The notes under the pieces were generated by a model. It was not told where the DNA came from. It searched no databases and was given only the letters and a program-made list of their open reading frames with translations. The translations under genes and the position numbers were made by a program. DNA of 64,000 bases from Gammaproteobacteria bacterium (GTDB taxonomy: Bacteria; Pseudomonadota; Gammaproteobacteria; Pseudomonadales; Porticoccaceae). The stretch is from positions 43,036 through 107,035 of the forward strand of contig JACPPB010000032.1 in assembly GCA_016191205.1 (NCBI GenBank). The letters run 5' to 3'. Shown here piece after piece: positions 11,398-20,774 of this stretch; positions within the stretch are counted from its first letter, which is position 1; the number at the start of each line of letters is the position of its first letter.

Positions 11398-11441
11398 CGG
11401 GTTGCGGAACATCCGCCGCAGCTACCGGTTTCCCGCCGTAC

Positions 11442-11488
11442 TTAATCTGGATCAATTCGACGGGGGATTCGCGCCTAATCTGGATCAA
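11442..11488 (+). promoter_or_regulatory. Two tandem FNR/ANR-like boxes upstream of ompW
   Basis: The first box at 11442-11455 is TTAAT-CTGG-ATCAA, one mismatch from TTGAT-N4-ATCAA. The second at 11475-11488 is CTAAT-CTGG-ATCAA, with two mismatches. Thirteen bases are identical between the copies, and the start-to-start distance is 33 bp, about three helical turns. E. coli ompW is known to respond to FNR, which fits. Confidence 0.55.
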
Positions 11489-11549
11489 CACCGCGCTTCC
11501 TGCCTCCTGCTGCAATGACGCGACCGATCAGTTGTAGAGGGGAAGCAAG

Positions 11550-12224
11550 ATGAAACAGCGCAAGATGCTGGCGTTGGCTGTGGCGGGGGTGTTTACCGCG
11601 GGCCTGGCCGAGGGGCCGTTGGCCTACCAGGCCGGGGATCTGATTCTGCGCGCGGGAGTGGCCTCGGTGCAGCCCAACGAGCACAGCGATCCACTGGCGC
11701 TCAACGGTACCAAGTTGTCGGGGACCAAGGCCGGAATCGATAACAACGAGCAATTGGGGCTGACGCTCACCTACATGTTCACGCCGCGGTGGGGTGTCGG
11801 CGTGCTGGCGGCGACGCCTTTCGAGCACGATATCAAGGCCAAGGGCGTGGGCGTGGATGCGGGTTCCGTCAAACATCTGCCGCCCACCGTAACCCTGCAA
11901 TACTTTCCCCTGGGTGCGACCTCGCGCTGGCAGCCCTATGTGGGCCTGGGCGTCAACTACACTTTGTTCTTCGACGAAAAGGTCGATGGCCAGTTGGAGG
12001 GGGCGGGGTTCGGCCCGGGCAAGCTGCATGTGGATAACTCCTGGGGCTGGGCGGGGCAGGCGGGGCTCGACTATCAGATCGACGACCATTGGCAGCTGAA
12101 TGCGGCGGTCTGGTATCTGGATATCGATACCGATGCCACCTTCAAATTTGCCGCCAATCGCATCACGACCGGCGTCAATGTCGATCCCTGGGTCTACATG
12201 CTGGGCGTCGGTTACCGCTTCTAA
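11550..12224 (+). CDS. ompW: Outer membrane protein OmpW family
   Basis: OmpW is an eight-stranded outer-membrane beta barrel with a hydrophobic channel, linked to small hydrophobic solutes and stress responses. The 224-residue protein has a signal peptide, the N-terminal GDLILRAGVASVQPN segment typical of the family, and alternating amphipathic strands. It ends with a C-terminal Phe (VGYRF), the signal for barrel assembly. GAGGGGAAGC upstream is a good ribosome site. It is followed by a strong terminator and preceded by candidate oxygen-responsive sites. Confidence 0.93.
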   Translation: MKQRKMLALAVAGVFTAGLAEGPLAYQAGDLILRAGVASVQPNEHSDPLALNGTKLSGTKAGIDNNEQLGLTLTYMFTPRWGVGVLAATPFEHDIKAKGVGVDAGSVKHLPPTVTLQYFPLGATSRWQPYVGLGVNYTLFFDEKVDGQLEGAGFGPGKLHVDNSWGWAGQAGLDYQIDDHWQLNAAVWYLDIDTDATFKFAANRITTGVNVDPWVYMLGVGYRF

Positions 12225-12245
12225 AGCGTTTCAGTCGCAACCTCG

Positions 12246-12285
12246 TCGGGCCGGTAGCTGCTACCGGCCCGATCGCGTTTTTGTA
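12246..12285 (+). terminator. Rho-independent terminator after ompW
   Basis: A perfect 12-bp inverted repeat (TCGGGCCGGTAG and its complement) with a three-base loop is followed closely by a run of five T. It is well placed 20 bases after the ompW stop. Confidence 0.8.
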
Positions 12286-12450
12286 GAGCGGCCCGGTCAC
12301 TCAACAGAGGTAAACCGATCCAGTGGCGCCGCTCCAGACTGCGCCAGGTTTTGCGGCGGAAAGTTTCGTGGCATGGCCTGAATCCGTGCTAAACAGTACC
12401 CTCCGCGCCACCTGTCGCGACGCAGTACCGCACGCCATCGAGGACCGGCC

Positions 12451-13278
12451 ATGAAACATGAAGTTTTCGGTTTTGACGCCTATTCGCCCGCCGAGATCGC
12501 CGAGCGCGTACAGAAAGTCTGCGTCATCAAGGCCCACATGCCCCTGCTCACCATGTGGATGCTGGCGATACTCGCCGGCGCCTTCATCGGTCTCGGCGCG
12601 CTCTTTTTCACGCTGGTGGCCAGCGATCACAGCCTGGGCTTCGCCAGTTCCCGAGTGCTTGGCGGTGTGTGTTTTTCCCTCGGACTCATTCTGGTCGTGG
12701 TAGCCGGCGCCGAGCTGTTCACCGGCAACAATCTGCTGGTCATGGCCTGGGCGGAAGGCTGTCTCACCACCCGCGACGTACTGCGCGACTGGGCAATCGT
12801 CGGCGCCGGAAATTTTGTCGGCGCCGCAGGGCTTGCGGTGATCGTTTATCTGTCCGGGTACGGCGCGCTGAATAACGGGGAGGTCGCACGCACCGCCGTC
12901 CAGATTGCGATGGCCAAGTGCGCCCTGCCGTTCTGGGAAGCGTTCTTTCGCGGCGTGCTGTGCAACGTATTGGTGTGCATGGCGGTGTGGATGGCGATGG
13001 CGGGGCGCAGCGTGGTCGACAAGGCGGTCGCGATCATCTTTCCCGTCTCGGCGTTTGTCGCGGCCGGGTTCGAGCACAGCATCGCAAACATGTATTTCAT
13101 TCCGCTGGGCATGCTGCTGCGCGAAAGTCTCACGGTGCCGGTCCCCGGCGCCGAGATCATCAGCGGGATTGGCCTGGCTCGCAACCTGGCACCGGTGATT
13201 CTCGGCAACCTGATGGGTGGCAGTGTGCTGGTTGCGCTCGTCTACTACGTGATCTATCGCCGTGGCCGCCCCGGATGA
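12451..13278 (+). CDS. Formate/nitrite transporter family channel
   Basis: FNT proteins are pentameric inner-membrane channels for formate, nitrite or related small anions. The 275-residue protein has the six-helix pattern, with the first broken helix AGAFIGLGALFF, the GAELFTGNNL motif in the second repeat, and the FEHSIANMYFIP motif carrying the conserved pore His. No formate or nitrite enzyme gene is adjacent, so the substrate (formate, nitrite or hydrosulfide) is undecided. It lies downstream of ompW but behind a terminator, so it should have its own promoter. Confidence 0.9.
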   Translation: MKHEVFGFDAYSPAEIAERVQKVCVIKAHMPLLTMWMLAILAGAFIGLGALFFTLVASDHSLGFASSRVLGGVCFSLGLILVVVAGAELFTGNNLLVMAWAEGCLTTRDVLRDWAIVGAGNFVGAAGLAVIVYLSGYGALNNGEVARTAVQIAMAKCALPFWEAFFRGVLCNVLVCMAVWMAMAGRSVVDKAVAIIFPVSAFVAAGFEHSIANMYFIPLGMLLRESLTVPVPGAEIISGIGLARNLAPVILGNLMGGSVLVALVYYVIYRRGRPG

Positions 13279-13282
13279 ACGA

Positions 13283-13304
13283 TCCCGGCCGGTAGCTGCC
13301 GGGA
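13283..13304. terminator. Hairpin between the FNT gene and yciK
   Basis: A seven-base inverted repeat (TCCCGGC and GCCGGGA) with an eight-base loop lies just after the FNT stop and is followed by a short T run. It is a weak candidate terminator between convergent genes. About 110 bp of further intergenic DNA up to 13413 show nothing clear. Confidence 0.4.
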
Positions 13305-13413
13305 AGCGGGATTTTGGGGCTTCTTCGGGGATTTCTTGCGCACCGGACCTTCCGGGTCGAGGGCTGTCCCTGCAAAAGCCGAGGTCCGTCAAACGGCGGG
13401 GAGATTCGGCGTG

Positions 13414-14175
13414 TTACCGCTGGGCGTCGAAGGATTGTCCGGTCACGCCCCGACTGTCCGGCCCCATCAGGTACAGATAGGCCGGCATCAGGTCGGCAGG
13501 CGTTTTCAGCGTTGCGGGATCTTCGGCCGGGTACGCGGCGGCGCGCATGGCGGTGCGGGTGGCGCCGGGGTTGATGCAGTTCACGCGAATCCGGCTGGTG
13601 CGCTCCAGCTCCGCCGCCAGCACCTGGCTCATTCCTTCCACCGCGAATTTGGATACCGCATAGGCGCCCCAGAACGCCCGGCCCTCGCGGCCGACGCCTG
13701 AGGACGTGAACAGTACCGAGGCCTCGGTTGCCTGGCGCAGTGCCGGCAACAGTGCCTTGGTGAGAAGGAATTCCGCCGTCACGTTGACTTGCAGCACGCG
13801 TGCCCAGCTGGCCGCTCCGTAGTTGGCAAGGCTGGTGCGCTCGCCCAAGAGCGCGGCATTGTGCAGCAGGCCATCCAGACGACCGAATTGGTCGGTCACC
13901 TGCTCCGCCAGCTCCCGGTAGTGGGTTTCGGTCGCACCTTCGAGGCAGAGCGGGTGGATGGCGGGCTCGGGGCCGCCGCTGGCCAGGATTTCGTCGTAGA
14001 CGCTTTCGAGCTTGGCGACGGTGCGGCCGCACAGGATCACCGTGGCGCCGTGGCGCGCGAAAGTGATCGCGGCGCAGCGACCGATACCGGCGCCGGCGCC
14101 GGTGACCAGAATCACCCGGTCGTGCAACAGGGTCGGGGCGGGCGTGTAGTTGCTGGGCAGGGCGGAAACAGTCAT
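13414..14175 (-). CDS. yciK: SDR family oxidoreductase YciK
   Basis: This 253-residue Rossmann-fold short-chain dehydrogenase has the cofactor motif VTGAGAGIG, LHNAALLG in place of NNAG, and the catalytic pair in WGAYAVSKFA (Tyr-x3-Lys), with Ser in FTSSGVG. The N-terminal segment LHDRVILVTG and the ending are typical of YciK, whose physiological substrate is unknown. It is the last gene of the ubiG-mupP-yciK group, in the order known from pseudomonads. Confidence 0.9.
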   Translation of the reverse strand: MTVSALPSNYTPAPTLLHDRVILVTGAGAGIGRCAAITFARHGATVILCGRTVAKLESVYDEILASGGPEPAIHPLCLEGATETHYRELAEQVTDQFGRLDGLLHNAALLGERTSLANYGAASWARVLQVNVTAEFLLTKALLPALRQATEASVLFTSSGVGREGRAFWGAYAVSKFAVEGMSQVLAAELERTSRIRVNCINPGATRTAMRAAAYPAEDPATLKTPADLMPAYLYLMGPDSRGVTGQSFDAQR

Positions 14176-14200
14176 GGCGGCGGAGAGGTTCTCGGCGAGG

Positions 14201-14857
14201 TCAAAACAGCAGATCGTGAAGCTCGTGGGCGCTGGCGATGCGGTGGTGCGCGTTCCAGTCGGCGGGGTTTTCGCTGGCGTCTATATAGCCGTACACCGCC
14301 GCCACCGTGCGCGTGCCGGCGCTGAGCCCCGCGTCGATGTCGCGGCGGTGATCGCCGATCATGACGCTGGCCTCCGGTGCGACCCCGAGCCGGGCGCAGG
14401 CGAGCAGGATCGACTCCGGATGCGGCTTGGTATGGGTGACGTGATCGGGGCAGATCACCGCGCCCGGCGCCGGCGACAGGTTCATGTCCCGCAGCAGCGG
14501 CGTGGTGTAGGTGCTGGGCTTGTTGGTGACCACCGCCCAGGGAATACCGGCTTCGCCCAGGCGCGCGAGCACGGCTTCGATACCGGGAAAGGGCCGGGTG
14601 TGGCGCGACAGGTTATCGCGATAGACCGCAAGAAATTCGGCGCGGATCTGCTCGAACAGGGGATCTTGGGCGGTGCAGCCGAAGGCGCGGGCGACCAGAC
14701 CCGCCGAGCCATCGGTGACGAGCGTGCGAACCTCCGCATCGGGAAGCGCCGGCATGGAGCGCGCTTGCAGCAACTGGTTCAGGGCGTAGGCGAAGTCCGG
14801 CGCGGTGTCGAGCAGGGTGCCGTCGAGATCGAACAAAACGGCGCGGTAGCGGCTCAA
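14201..14857 (-). CDS. mupP: HAD phosphatase, probably N-acetylmuramic acid 6-phosphate phosphatase MupP
   Basis: This 218-residue haloacid-dehalogenase phosphatase has motif [14 protein letters not shown], motif II VTNKPS, the Lys in THTKPHPE and motif [12 protein letters not shown]. By sequence alone it could be annotated as phosphoglycolate phosphatase (Gph). Its position directly after ubiG and before yciK matches MupP, which dephosphorylates MurNAc 6-phosphate in the cell-wall recycling route that bypasses MurQ. The choice of MupP rests on gene order, so it is an inference. It overlaps ubiG by four bases. Confidence 0.8.
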   Translation of the reverse strand: MSRYRAVLFDLDGTLLDTAPDFAYALNQLLQARSMPALPDAEVRTLVTDGSAGLVARAFGCTAQDPLFEQIRAEFLAVYRDNLSRHTRPFPGIEAVLARLGEAGIPWAVVTNKPSTYTTPLLRDMNLSPAPGAVICPDHVTHTKPHPESILLACARLGVAPEASVMIGDHRRDIDAGLSAGTRTVAAVYGYIDASENPADWNAHHRIASAHELHDLLF

Positions 14858-15600
14858 GGGGCTGCCCCGGCTGCGCTCCGCGTGGCGTGGAGCAGGTAGT
14901 TCACATCGACATCCCGCGCCTGCAGGCGATAGCTCCTGGTCAGCGGGTTGTACAGCATGCCCGTCATGTCATGCACCTCGAGACCGGCGCTGCGACACCA
15001 GCCGGCGAGTTCCGCCGGGCGGATGAAGCGGGCGTAGGTGTGGGTGCCGCGCGGCAGCAGACCCAGCAGGTATTCGGCGCCGATGATCGCCAGTGCAAAC
15101 GCCTTGGGATTGCGGTTGATGGTGGAAAAAAACAGGTGGCCGCCGGGTTTGACCAGCTCCGCGCAGGCGCGCACCACGGCGGCGGGATCGGGGACGTGCT
15201 CCAGCATTTCGAGGCAGGTGACCACGTCGAAAGAGCCGGGCGCCTCGGCGGCCAGTGCTTCGGCGGCGATGCGGCGATAGTCCACGGCGACGCCGGACTC
15301 GATGCCGTGCAGTCGCGCCACCGCGAGCGGTGCTTCACCCAGGTCGATGCCCGTCACCTGGGCGCCGCGACGCGCCAGGGCCTCGGCCAGGATGCCGCCG
15401 CCGCAGCCCACGTCCAGGATCCGGCTGCCGGCCACGGGGGCGCGTTCGTCGATCCAGTTGGCGCGCAGGGGGTTGATCTCGTGGAGCGGCCTGAACTCGC
15501 CGGTGGCGTCCCACCAGCGCGCGGCCAGCGCTTCGAAGCGCGCGATTTCGGCGGGATCGACGTTGCCGTGGATGGAGGAACCGGAATCAGCAGTGGACAT
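14854..15600 (-). CDS. ubiG: Ubiquinone biosynthesis O-methyltransferase UbiG
   Basis: UbiG performs both O-methylations of ubiquinone synthesis with SAM. The 248-residue protein opens with the family signature [19 protein letters not shown], then has the SAM-binding loop [15 protein letters not shown] and the post-motif [10 protein letters not shown]. The membrane-interacting region is near [19 protein letters not shown]. It is translationally coupled to mupP through an ATGA-type overlap and lies 26 bases downstream of mtaD. Confidence 0.97.
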   Translation of the reverse strand: MSTADSGSSIHGNVDPAEIARFEALAARWWDATGEFRPLHEINPLRANWIDERAPVAGSRILDVGCGGGILAEALARRGAQVTGIDLGEAPLAVARLHGIESGVAVDYRRIAAEALAAEAPGSFDVVTCLEMLEHVPDPAAVVRACAELVKPGGHLFFSTINRNPKAFALAIIGAEYLLGLLPRGTHTYARFIRPAELAGWCRSAGLEVHDMTGMLYNPLTRSYRLQARDVDVNYLLHATRSAAGAAP

Positions 15601-15626
15601 GGACAGTCACCGACAGGCGTGGGGTT

Positions 15627-16979
15627 TCAGCGGGTATTGCCGGCGAGGCGGTCGCGCCATTCCCGGACGCGCGCGGTCAGCGCCGGCAGGTCGATGGTCT
15701 GGTGCGCGCGCGCGTCGAGGACACAGTGCCCCGCCACCCATGCGTGGCTGACGCGCCGGCCACAGCCGGTGTACACCAACTGGGACAGCGGATTATACAG
15801 AGGCATCGCGCCCGGATCGGTGAACTCGACGGCGATCATGTCGGCGGCCTTGCCCGCTTCGAGGCTGCCGATTTCGGTGTCGAGGCCAAGTGCTGTGGCG
15901 CCGCCGAGCGTCGCCATTTCGATCACTTCGGCGGCGCCGAGGCGGGACGGGTCGCCACTCAGACCCTTGGCGAGCAGCGCGGCGGTCTGCATTTCGCCGA
16001 ACAGGTCGAGGTCGTTGTTGCTCGCCGCGCCATCGGTGCCCAGCGCCACCGGGATGCCCGCGCTGCGCAACCGATGTACGGGGCAGAAGCCGCTGGCGAG
16101 TTTGAGGTTCGATTCGGGGCAGTGGATCACGCTGGCGCCGGTGGTGGCCAGCAGTTCGCAATCGCTCGCGTCCACCTGCGTCATGTGCACGCATTGGGTC
16201 GTCCGCGACAGCAGTCCGAAGCGGTGCAGCCGGGCGCTCGGGCGCTCGCCGTGCGTGGCGATGGCTTCGGCCACCTCGCGCGCGGTTTCGTGCAGGTGGA
16301 TGTGCACGCTGGCTTCCAGTTCTTCGGTGTAGGTTGCGATGCGTTCCAGGGTGGCGTCGGCCACGGTGTAGGGCGCGTGCGGGCCAAAGGCGATCCGCAA
16401 CAAAGGATCGCCGCGGTTGTCGTCGTAGACCGCGAGGCCCTTGTGGAGATACTCGTCGGCATCGCGCGCCCAGGGCGTCGCGAATTCCAGGATCGGAAAG
16501 GCAATCTGGGCGCGGATGCGGGCCTGTCGCGCAACGCGGGCGACCTCGTCGGGATAGAAGTACATGTCGGCAAAGCAGGTGGTGCCCGTGGCGAGCATTT
16601 CCGCGATGGCGAGCCGGGTGCCGTCGGCGACGAAATCGGCGCTTACCCAGCGCGCCTCGGCGGGCCAGATGTGCTGTTCGAGCCAGGTGGTCAGGGGCAG
16701 GTCATCGGCGAGGCCGCGGAACAGCGTCATGGCGGCGTGGCCATGGGCGTTCACCAGGCCGGGCATCAGCAGACTGTCGGGAAGGTGCAGGAACTTCGCC
16801 GCCGGATGCTTGCGGATGGCCTCGGCGCGCGGCAGCAGCTCCAGGATGCGCTCCCCCGCGATGACCACGGCGCAGTCGCGATAGACCGCCCCCCGCGGTA
16901 TCACGGGCACCACCCAGCCGGCGGAAATCACCCGATCGGCGGGTGGCGCGTGCGGCGGCGAGGAGGGCGACGGGCTCAT
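15627..16979 (-). CDS. mtaD: 5-methylthioadenosine/S-adenosylhomocysteine deaminase (TRZ/ATZ family)
   Basis: This 450-residue amidohydrolase is of the cytosine-deaminase-like class. The metal-binding His79 and His81 sit in NAHGHAAM, further ligands are in FGPHAPYTV and in IHLHETAREV, and the Asp is in LGTDGAASNNDLD. Enzymes at this position next to ubiG deaminate methylthioadenosine or S-adenosylhomocysteine. Many members are annotated only as TRZ/ATZ hydrolases, so the exact nucleoside is inferred. It is divergent from gyrA. Confidence 0.85.
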   Translation of the reverse strand: MSPSPSSPPHAPPADRVISAGWVVPVIPRGAVYRDCAVVIAGERILELLPRAEAIRKHPAAKFLHLPDSLLMPGLVNAHGHAAMTLFRGLADDLPLTTWLEQHIWPAEARWVSADFVADGTRLAIAEMLATGTTCFADMYFYPDEVARVARQARIRAQIAFPILEFATPWARDADEYLHKGLAVYDDNRGDPLLRIAFGPHAPYTVADATLERIATYTEELEASVHIHLHETAREVAEAIATHGERPSARLHRFGLLSRTTQCVHMTQVDASDCELLATTGASVIHCPESNLKLASGFCPVHRLRSAGIPVALGTDGAASNNDLDLFGEMQTAALLAKGLSGDPSRLGAAEVIEMATLGGATALGLDTEIGSLEAGKAADMIAVEFTDPGAMPLYNPLSQLVYTGCGRRVSHAWVAGHCVLDARAHQTIDLPALTARVREWRDRLAGNTR

Positions 16980-17019
16980 GGCGGCGGCAGTATAACTCGG
17001 CCGGGATGATGGGGCCCTG

Positions 17020-17028
17020 TGCTACAAT
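17020..17028 (+). promoter_or_regulatory. Extended -10 promoter candidate for gyrA
   Basis: TGC-TACAAT matches an extended -10 element and lies 78 bases upstream of the gyrA ATG. No good -35 is visible at the usual distance, as expected for extended -10 promoters. Confidence 0.45.
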
Positions 17029-17106
17029 GCGGCGCTTTTTTGAACGCCTGCGACCGCGGGTCGAGCCTGCCGGTACCGGCAACGATTGTCCGAGAAGTGA
17101 CGCGAG

Positions 17107-19668
17107 ATGAGTGAGTCGATCGCCAGAGAAATCTTTCCGGTAAACATCGAAGATGAGCTGCGCCGGTCCTATCTGGACTACGCCATGAGCGTCATCGTCG
17201 GGCGGGCGCTCCCCGATGTGCGCGACGGGTTGAAACCGGTCCACCGGCGCGTGCTGTTCGCCATGAGCGAGCTCAACAACGACTGGAACCGCGCCTACAA
17301 AAAATCGGCGCGGGTGGTCGGCGACGTCATCGGTAAATACCATCCCCACGGCGATTCCGCGGTCTACGACACCATCGTGCGCATGGCGCAATCGTTCTCG
17401 CTGCGTTACCCGCTGGTGGACGGCCAGGGCAACTTCGGTTCCATCGACGGCGATGCGCCGGCGGCGATGCGCTACACCGAAATTCGCATGGCGCGCATCG
17501 CCCATGCGCTGCTGGCCGATCTCGACAGCGAAACGGTCGATTTCGCGCCCAACTATGACGAGACCGAGCAGATCCCCACGGTGCTGCCGACCCGGGTGCC
17601 CAACCTGCTGGTGAACGGCTCGTCCGGGATCGCGGTCGGCATGGCCACCAATATCCCGCCGCACAATCTGTCGGAGGTCATCAAGGCCTGCATCGCGCTG
17701 CTCGACAATCCCGAGTTGAGCGTGGATGAGCTGATCGAAATCGTGCCGGGGCCTGACTTTCCCACGGCCGGCATCATCAACGGACGCGCCGGGATCGTCG
17801 AAGCCTATCGCACCGGGCGCGGTCGCATTCTGGTGCGGGGCCGGGCGCATGTGGAGCCCATGGAAAAGGGCGATCGTGACCGCATCGTGATCACCGAAAT
17901 ACCCTATCAACTCCAGAAAACCCGGCTCATCGAAAAAATCGCCGAGCTGGTGAAGGAAAAGAAAATCGAAGGCATTTCCGAGCTGCGCGACGAGTCGGAC
18001 AAAGACGGTTTGCGCGTGGTGGTCGAGCTCAAGCGCGGCGAGTCGGGCGAAGTGCTGCTGAACCAGCTCTATGCCCAGACCCAACTCGAAACCGTGTTCG
18101 GGATCAATATCGTCGCCCTGGTCGATGGCCAGCCGAAAATCCTGAACCTGAAGCAGCTCATCGAAGCCTTTATCAGGCACCGCCGCGAAGTGGTCACGCG
18201 CCGCACGATGTTTCTGCTCCGGCAGGCCCGCGAACGCGGTCATGTACTGGAAGGTCTGGCGGTGGCGATCGCCAATATCGATGCGGTCATCGAGTTGATC
18301 AAGGCGTCGCCCAGCGCCGCCGAAGCGCGCGAGGCCCTGATCGCCCGGGCGTGGGACGCGGCGGCGGTGATGCCGTTTCTGACTGTGGCGGGTCACGACG
18401 CCAGCCTGCCCGACGGCGTCGATCCGCAGTGTGGATTGCACCCGGACGGCTATCACCTGTCGGAACCCCAGGCGCGCGCGATCCTGGAATTGCGCCTGAA
18501 TCGCCTGACCGGGATGGAACACGCCAAGCTGCTGGAGGAATACCGGGAGAAGCTGGACGAGATCCGCGATTACCTCGACATTCTCGGCGACCCGGAGCGC
18601 CTGAAAACGGTCATCCGCGACGAAATGCTCGCCATCGATAAGGATTTCGGCGACGCGCGGCGCACCGAAATCGTCGCTTCGCAGCTCGATCTCACGATCG
18701 AGGATCTGATTCCGGAAGAAGACCGTGTGGTGACCATTTCCCACGCCGGCTACGCCAAGAGCCAGCCCCTGGTGGACTATCAGGCGCAGCGGCGCGGCGG
18801 TACCGGACGATCGGCGACAGCGGTCAAGGAAGAGGATTTTGTCGAGCGCCTGCTGGTGGCGAACACCCATGCGACCATCCTGTGTTTCACCAGCGCCGGC
18901 AAGGTGTACTGGCTGAAAACCTACCAGATCCCACTTGCCGGTCGGGGTGCGCGGGGCCGACCACTGGTGAACCTGCTGCCGCTTGAGCAGGACGAACGGG
19001 TGACGGCGATTCTGCCCGTCACCGAATATCGCGAGGATCGGTTCGTGCTGATGGCGACCGCCGCCGGCATCATCAAGAAAGTGGTACTGACGGAGTTTTC
19101 ACGCCCGCGCAGCGTCGGGTTGCGCGCGCTGGATCTGGATCCGGGTGACAGCCTGGTCGGCACCGCGATCACCCGCGGCGACCAGGATGTGATGCTGTTT
19201 GCCAGCACCGGCAAAGCGGTGCGTTTCAATGAAGCCGACGTGCGGCCCATGGGACGCACCGCGCGCGGCGTGCGCGGGATGCGTCTGCCCGAAGGCGAGC
19301 GCATGATCTCCCTGATCATTCCGGAGACGGGGCAACGGGTGCTTGCGGTGAGTGCCAATGGTTATGGCAAGCGCACCGAGCCCGACGAGTTCCCGGTGCA
19401 CAACCGGGGTGGGCAGGGCGTGATTGCCATGCAGACCTCCGCGCGCAACGGCCCCGTGGTAGGTGCCGTGCAGGTCGCCGACGGCGATGAAATCATGCTG
19501 ATTTCCGATCAGGGCACCTTGGTGCGAACCCGGGTTGACGAAATTTCCGTGCTCAGTCGCAACACCCAGGGCGTGCGTCTGATCCGGGTGCGCGAAAACG
19601 AAACCCTGGTGGGAATTGCGGTCGTCAGCGACGACGGCAGCGATCACGGAAGCGAAGTGGAGGCCTGA
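17107..19668 (+). CDS. gyrA: DNA gyrase subunit A
   Basis: GyrA is the breakage-reunion subunit of DNA gyrase. The 853-residue protein has the active-site Tyr123 in [11 protein letters not shown] and the quinolone-determining region with Ser84 and Asp88 ([11 protein letters not shown]), the quinolone-sensitive residues. The GyrA box (QRRGGTG) opens the DNA-wrapping beta-pinwheel domain. The C-terminal six-blade repeats are complete and end in an acidic tail. pheA begins one base after its stop. Confidence 0.98.
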   Translation: MSESIAREIFPVNIEDELRRSYLDYAMSVIVGRALPDVRDGLKPVHRRVLFAMSELNNDWNRAYKKSARVVGDVIGKYHPHGDSAVYDTIVRMAQSFSLRYPLVDGQGNFGSIDGDAPAAMRYTEIRMARIAHALLADLDSETVDFAPNYDETEQIPTVLPTRVPNLLVNGSSGIAVGMATNIPPHNLSEVIKACIALLDNPELSVDELIEIVPGPDFPTAGIINGRAGIVEAYRTGRGRILVRGRAHVEPMEKGDRDRIVITEIPYQLQKTRLIEKIAELVKEKKIEGISELRDESDKDGLRVVVELKRGESGEVLLNQLYAQTQLETVFGINIVALVDGQPKILNLKQLIEAFIRHRREVVTRRTMFLLRQARERGHVLEGLAVAIANIDAVIELIKASPSAAEAREALIARAWDAAAVMPFLTVAGHDASLPDGVDPQCGLHPDGYHLSEPQARAILELRLNRLTGMEHAKLLEEYREKLDEIRDYLDILGDPERLKTVIRDEMLAIDKDFGDARRTEIVASQLDLTIEDLIPEEDRVVTISHAGYAKSQPLVDYQAQRRGGTGRSATAVKEEDFVERLLVANTHATILCFTSAGKVYWLKTYQIPLAGRGARGRPLVNLLPLEQDERVTAILPVTEYREDRFVLMATAAGIIKKVVLTEFSRPRSVGLRALDLDPGDSLVGTAITRGDQDVMLFASTGKAVRFNEADVRPMGRTARGVRGMRLPEGERMISLIIPETGQRVLAVSANGYGKRTEPDEFPVHNRGGQGVIAMQTSARNGPVVGAVQVADGDEIMLISDQGTLVRTRVDEISVLSRNTQGVRLIRVRENETLVGIAVVSDDGSDHGSEVEA

Positions 19669-19669
19669 G

Positions 19670-20770
19670 ATGACGTCGTCATCGGACAACGGCGCGGTGG
19701 CGCTGGCGCGTCTGCGTGAACAGATAGACGCCATCGATCGGCAGCTCATGGCGCTGTTGAGCGACCGTGCCCGCTGCGCGCAGGGGGTGGCGAAGGTCAA
19801 GGCCGACAGCGGCGATGCCCAGTTTTATCGGCCGGAACGCGAAGCGCAGATTCTGCGCGCGGTGAAGGAGAACAATCCCGGGCCTTTGCCGGCTGAGGAC
19901 ATGGCGCGGCTGTTCCGCGAGATCATGTCCGCCTGTCTGGCGTTGGAGCAGCCCGTAAAAGTCGCTTTCCTCGGGCCGGAAGGCACCTTCACCCAGGCGG
20001 CGGCGCTCAAGCATTTCGGACATTCCGCCGTGGCGGTGCCGTTGCCCGCCATCGACGAAGTGTTTCGCGAAGTCGCGGCCGGCGCCGCGGACTACGGTGT
20101 GGTGCCGGTGGAAAACTCCACGGAGGGCGTGGTCAATCACACCCTCGACAGTTTTCTCGATTCGAGCTTGCAGATTTGCGGCGAGGTGGAACTGCGGATT
20201 CACCAGCATCTGCTCATCGGTCCCAACACCAAGCCGGACAACATTACGCGGGTCTATTCGCATCCGCAGTCGTTGGCGCAATGCCGCAAGTGGCTCGATG
20301 CCCATCTGCCCAAGGCCGAGCGCGTGACCCTCAACAGCAATGCCGAAGCCGCGAAGCGGGTGGCGGGTGAATGGAGTTCCGCCGCCATCGCCGGTGCCAT
20401 GGCGGAATCCCTGTATGGACTCACGCGCCTGCACAGCAATATCGAGGATGAGCCCGATAACACCACGCGGTTTTTGATCATCGGGCGCAGCGATGTACCG
20501 CCCAGCGGCGATGACAAGACTTCGGTCATGGTGTCGGTCAAGAACGAGCCCGGCGCGCTCTACCGGTTGCTGGAACCGTTTCGCAATCACGGTATCGATC
20601 TCACCCGCATCGAGACCCGGCCGTCCCGGAGTCGCAAATGGAGCTATGTTTTCTTCATCGACTTCGCGGGCCATCGCGACGATCCCGCGGTGCGGCTGGC
20701 ACTCGACGAAATCCGTCCCACGGTGGTCGAGCTGCGACCGCTGGGGTCTTACCCGCGCGCGGTGCTCTGA
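19670..20770 (+). CDS. pheA: Chorismate mutase/prephenate dehydratase (P-protein)
   Basis: This bifunctional enzyme of phenylalanine synthesis has 366 residues. An N-terminal chorismate mutase domain of about 90 residues (LREQIDAIDRQLMALLSDRA) is followed by the dehydratase domain, which starts at VAFLGPEGTFTQAA and holds VVPVENSTEGVV. A C-terminal ACT domain (NEPGALYRLL and IETRPSR) should bind phenylalanine for feedback control. The ATG at 19670 overlaps the gyrA stop region by spacing only, suggesting co-transcription or coupling. serC, found here in pseudomonads, is absent. Confidence 0.96.
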   Translation: MTSSSDNGAVALARLREQIDAIDRQLMALLSDRARCAQGVAKVKADSGDAQFYRPEREAQILRAVKENNPGPLPAEDMARLFREIMSACLALEQPVKVAFLGPEGTFTQAAALKHFGHSAVAVPLPAIDEVFREVAAGAADYGVVPVENSTEGVVNHTLDSFLDSSLQICGEVELRIHQHLLIGPNTKPDNITRVYSHPQSLAQCRKWLDAHLPKAERVTLNSNAEAAKRVAGEWSSAAIAGAMAESLYGLTRLHSNIEDEPDNTTRFLIIGRSDVPPSGDDKTSVMVSVKNEPGALYRLLEPFRNHGIDLTRIETRPSRSRKWSYVFFIDFAGHRDDPAVRLALDEIRPTVVELRPLGSYPRAVL

Positions 20771-20774
20771 ACCG

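Noticed and set aside
14201..14857. Annotation of this HAD phosphatase as phosphoglycolate phosphatase Gph
   Set aside because: Its position between ubiG and yciK matches MupP in pseudomonads. Sequence motifs alone do not separate the two.
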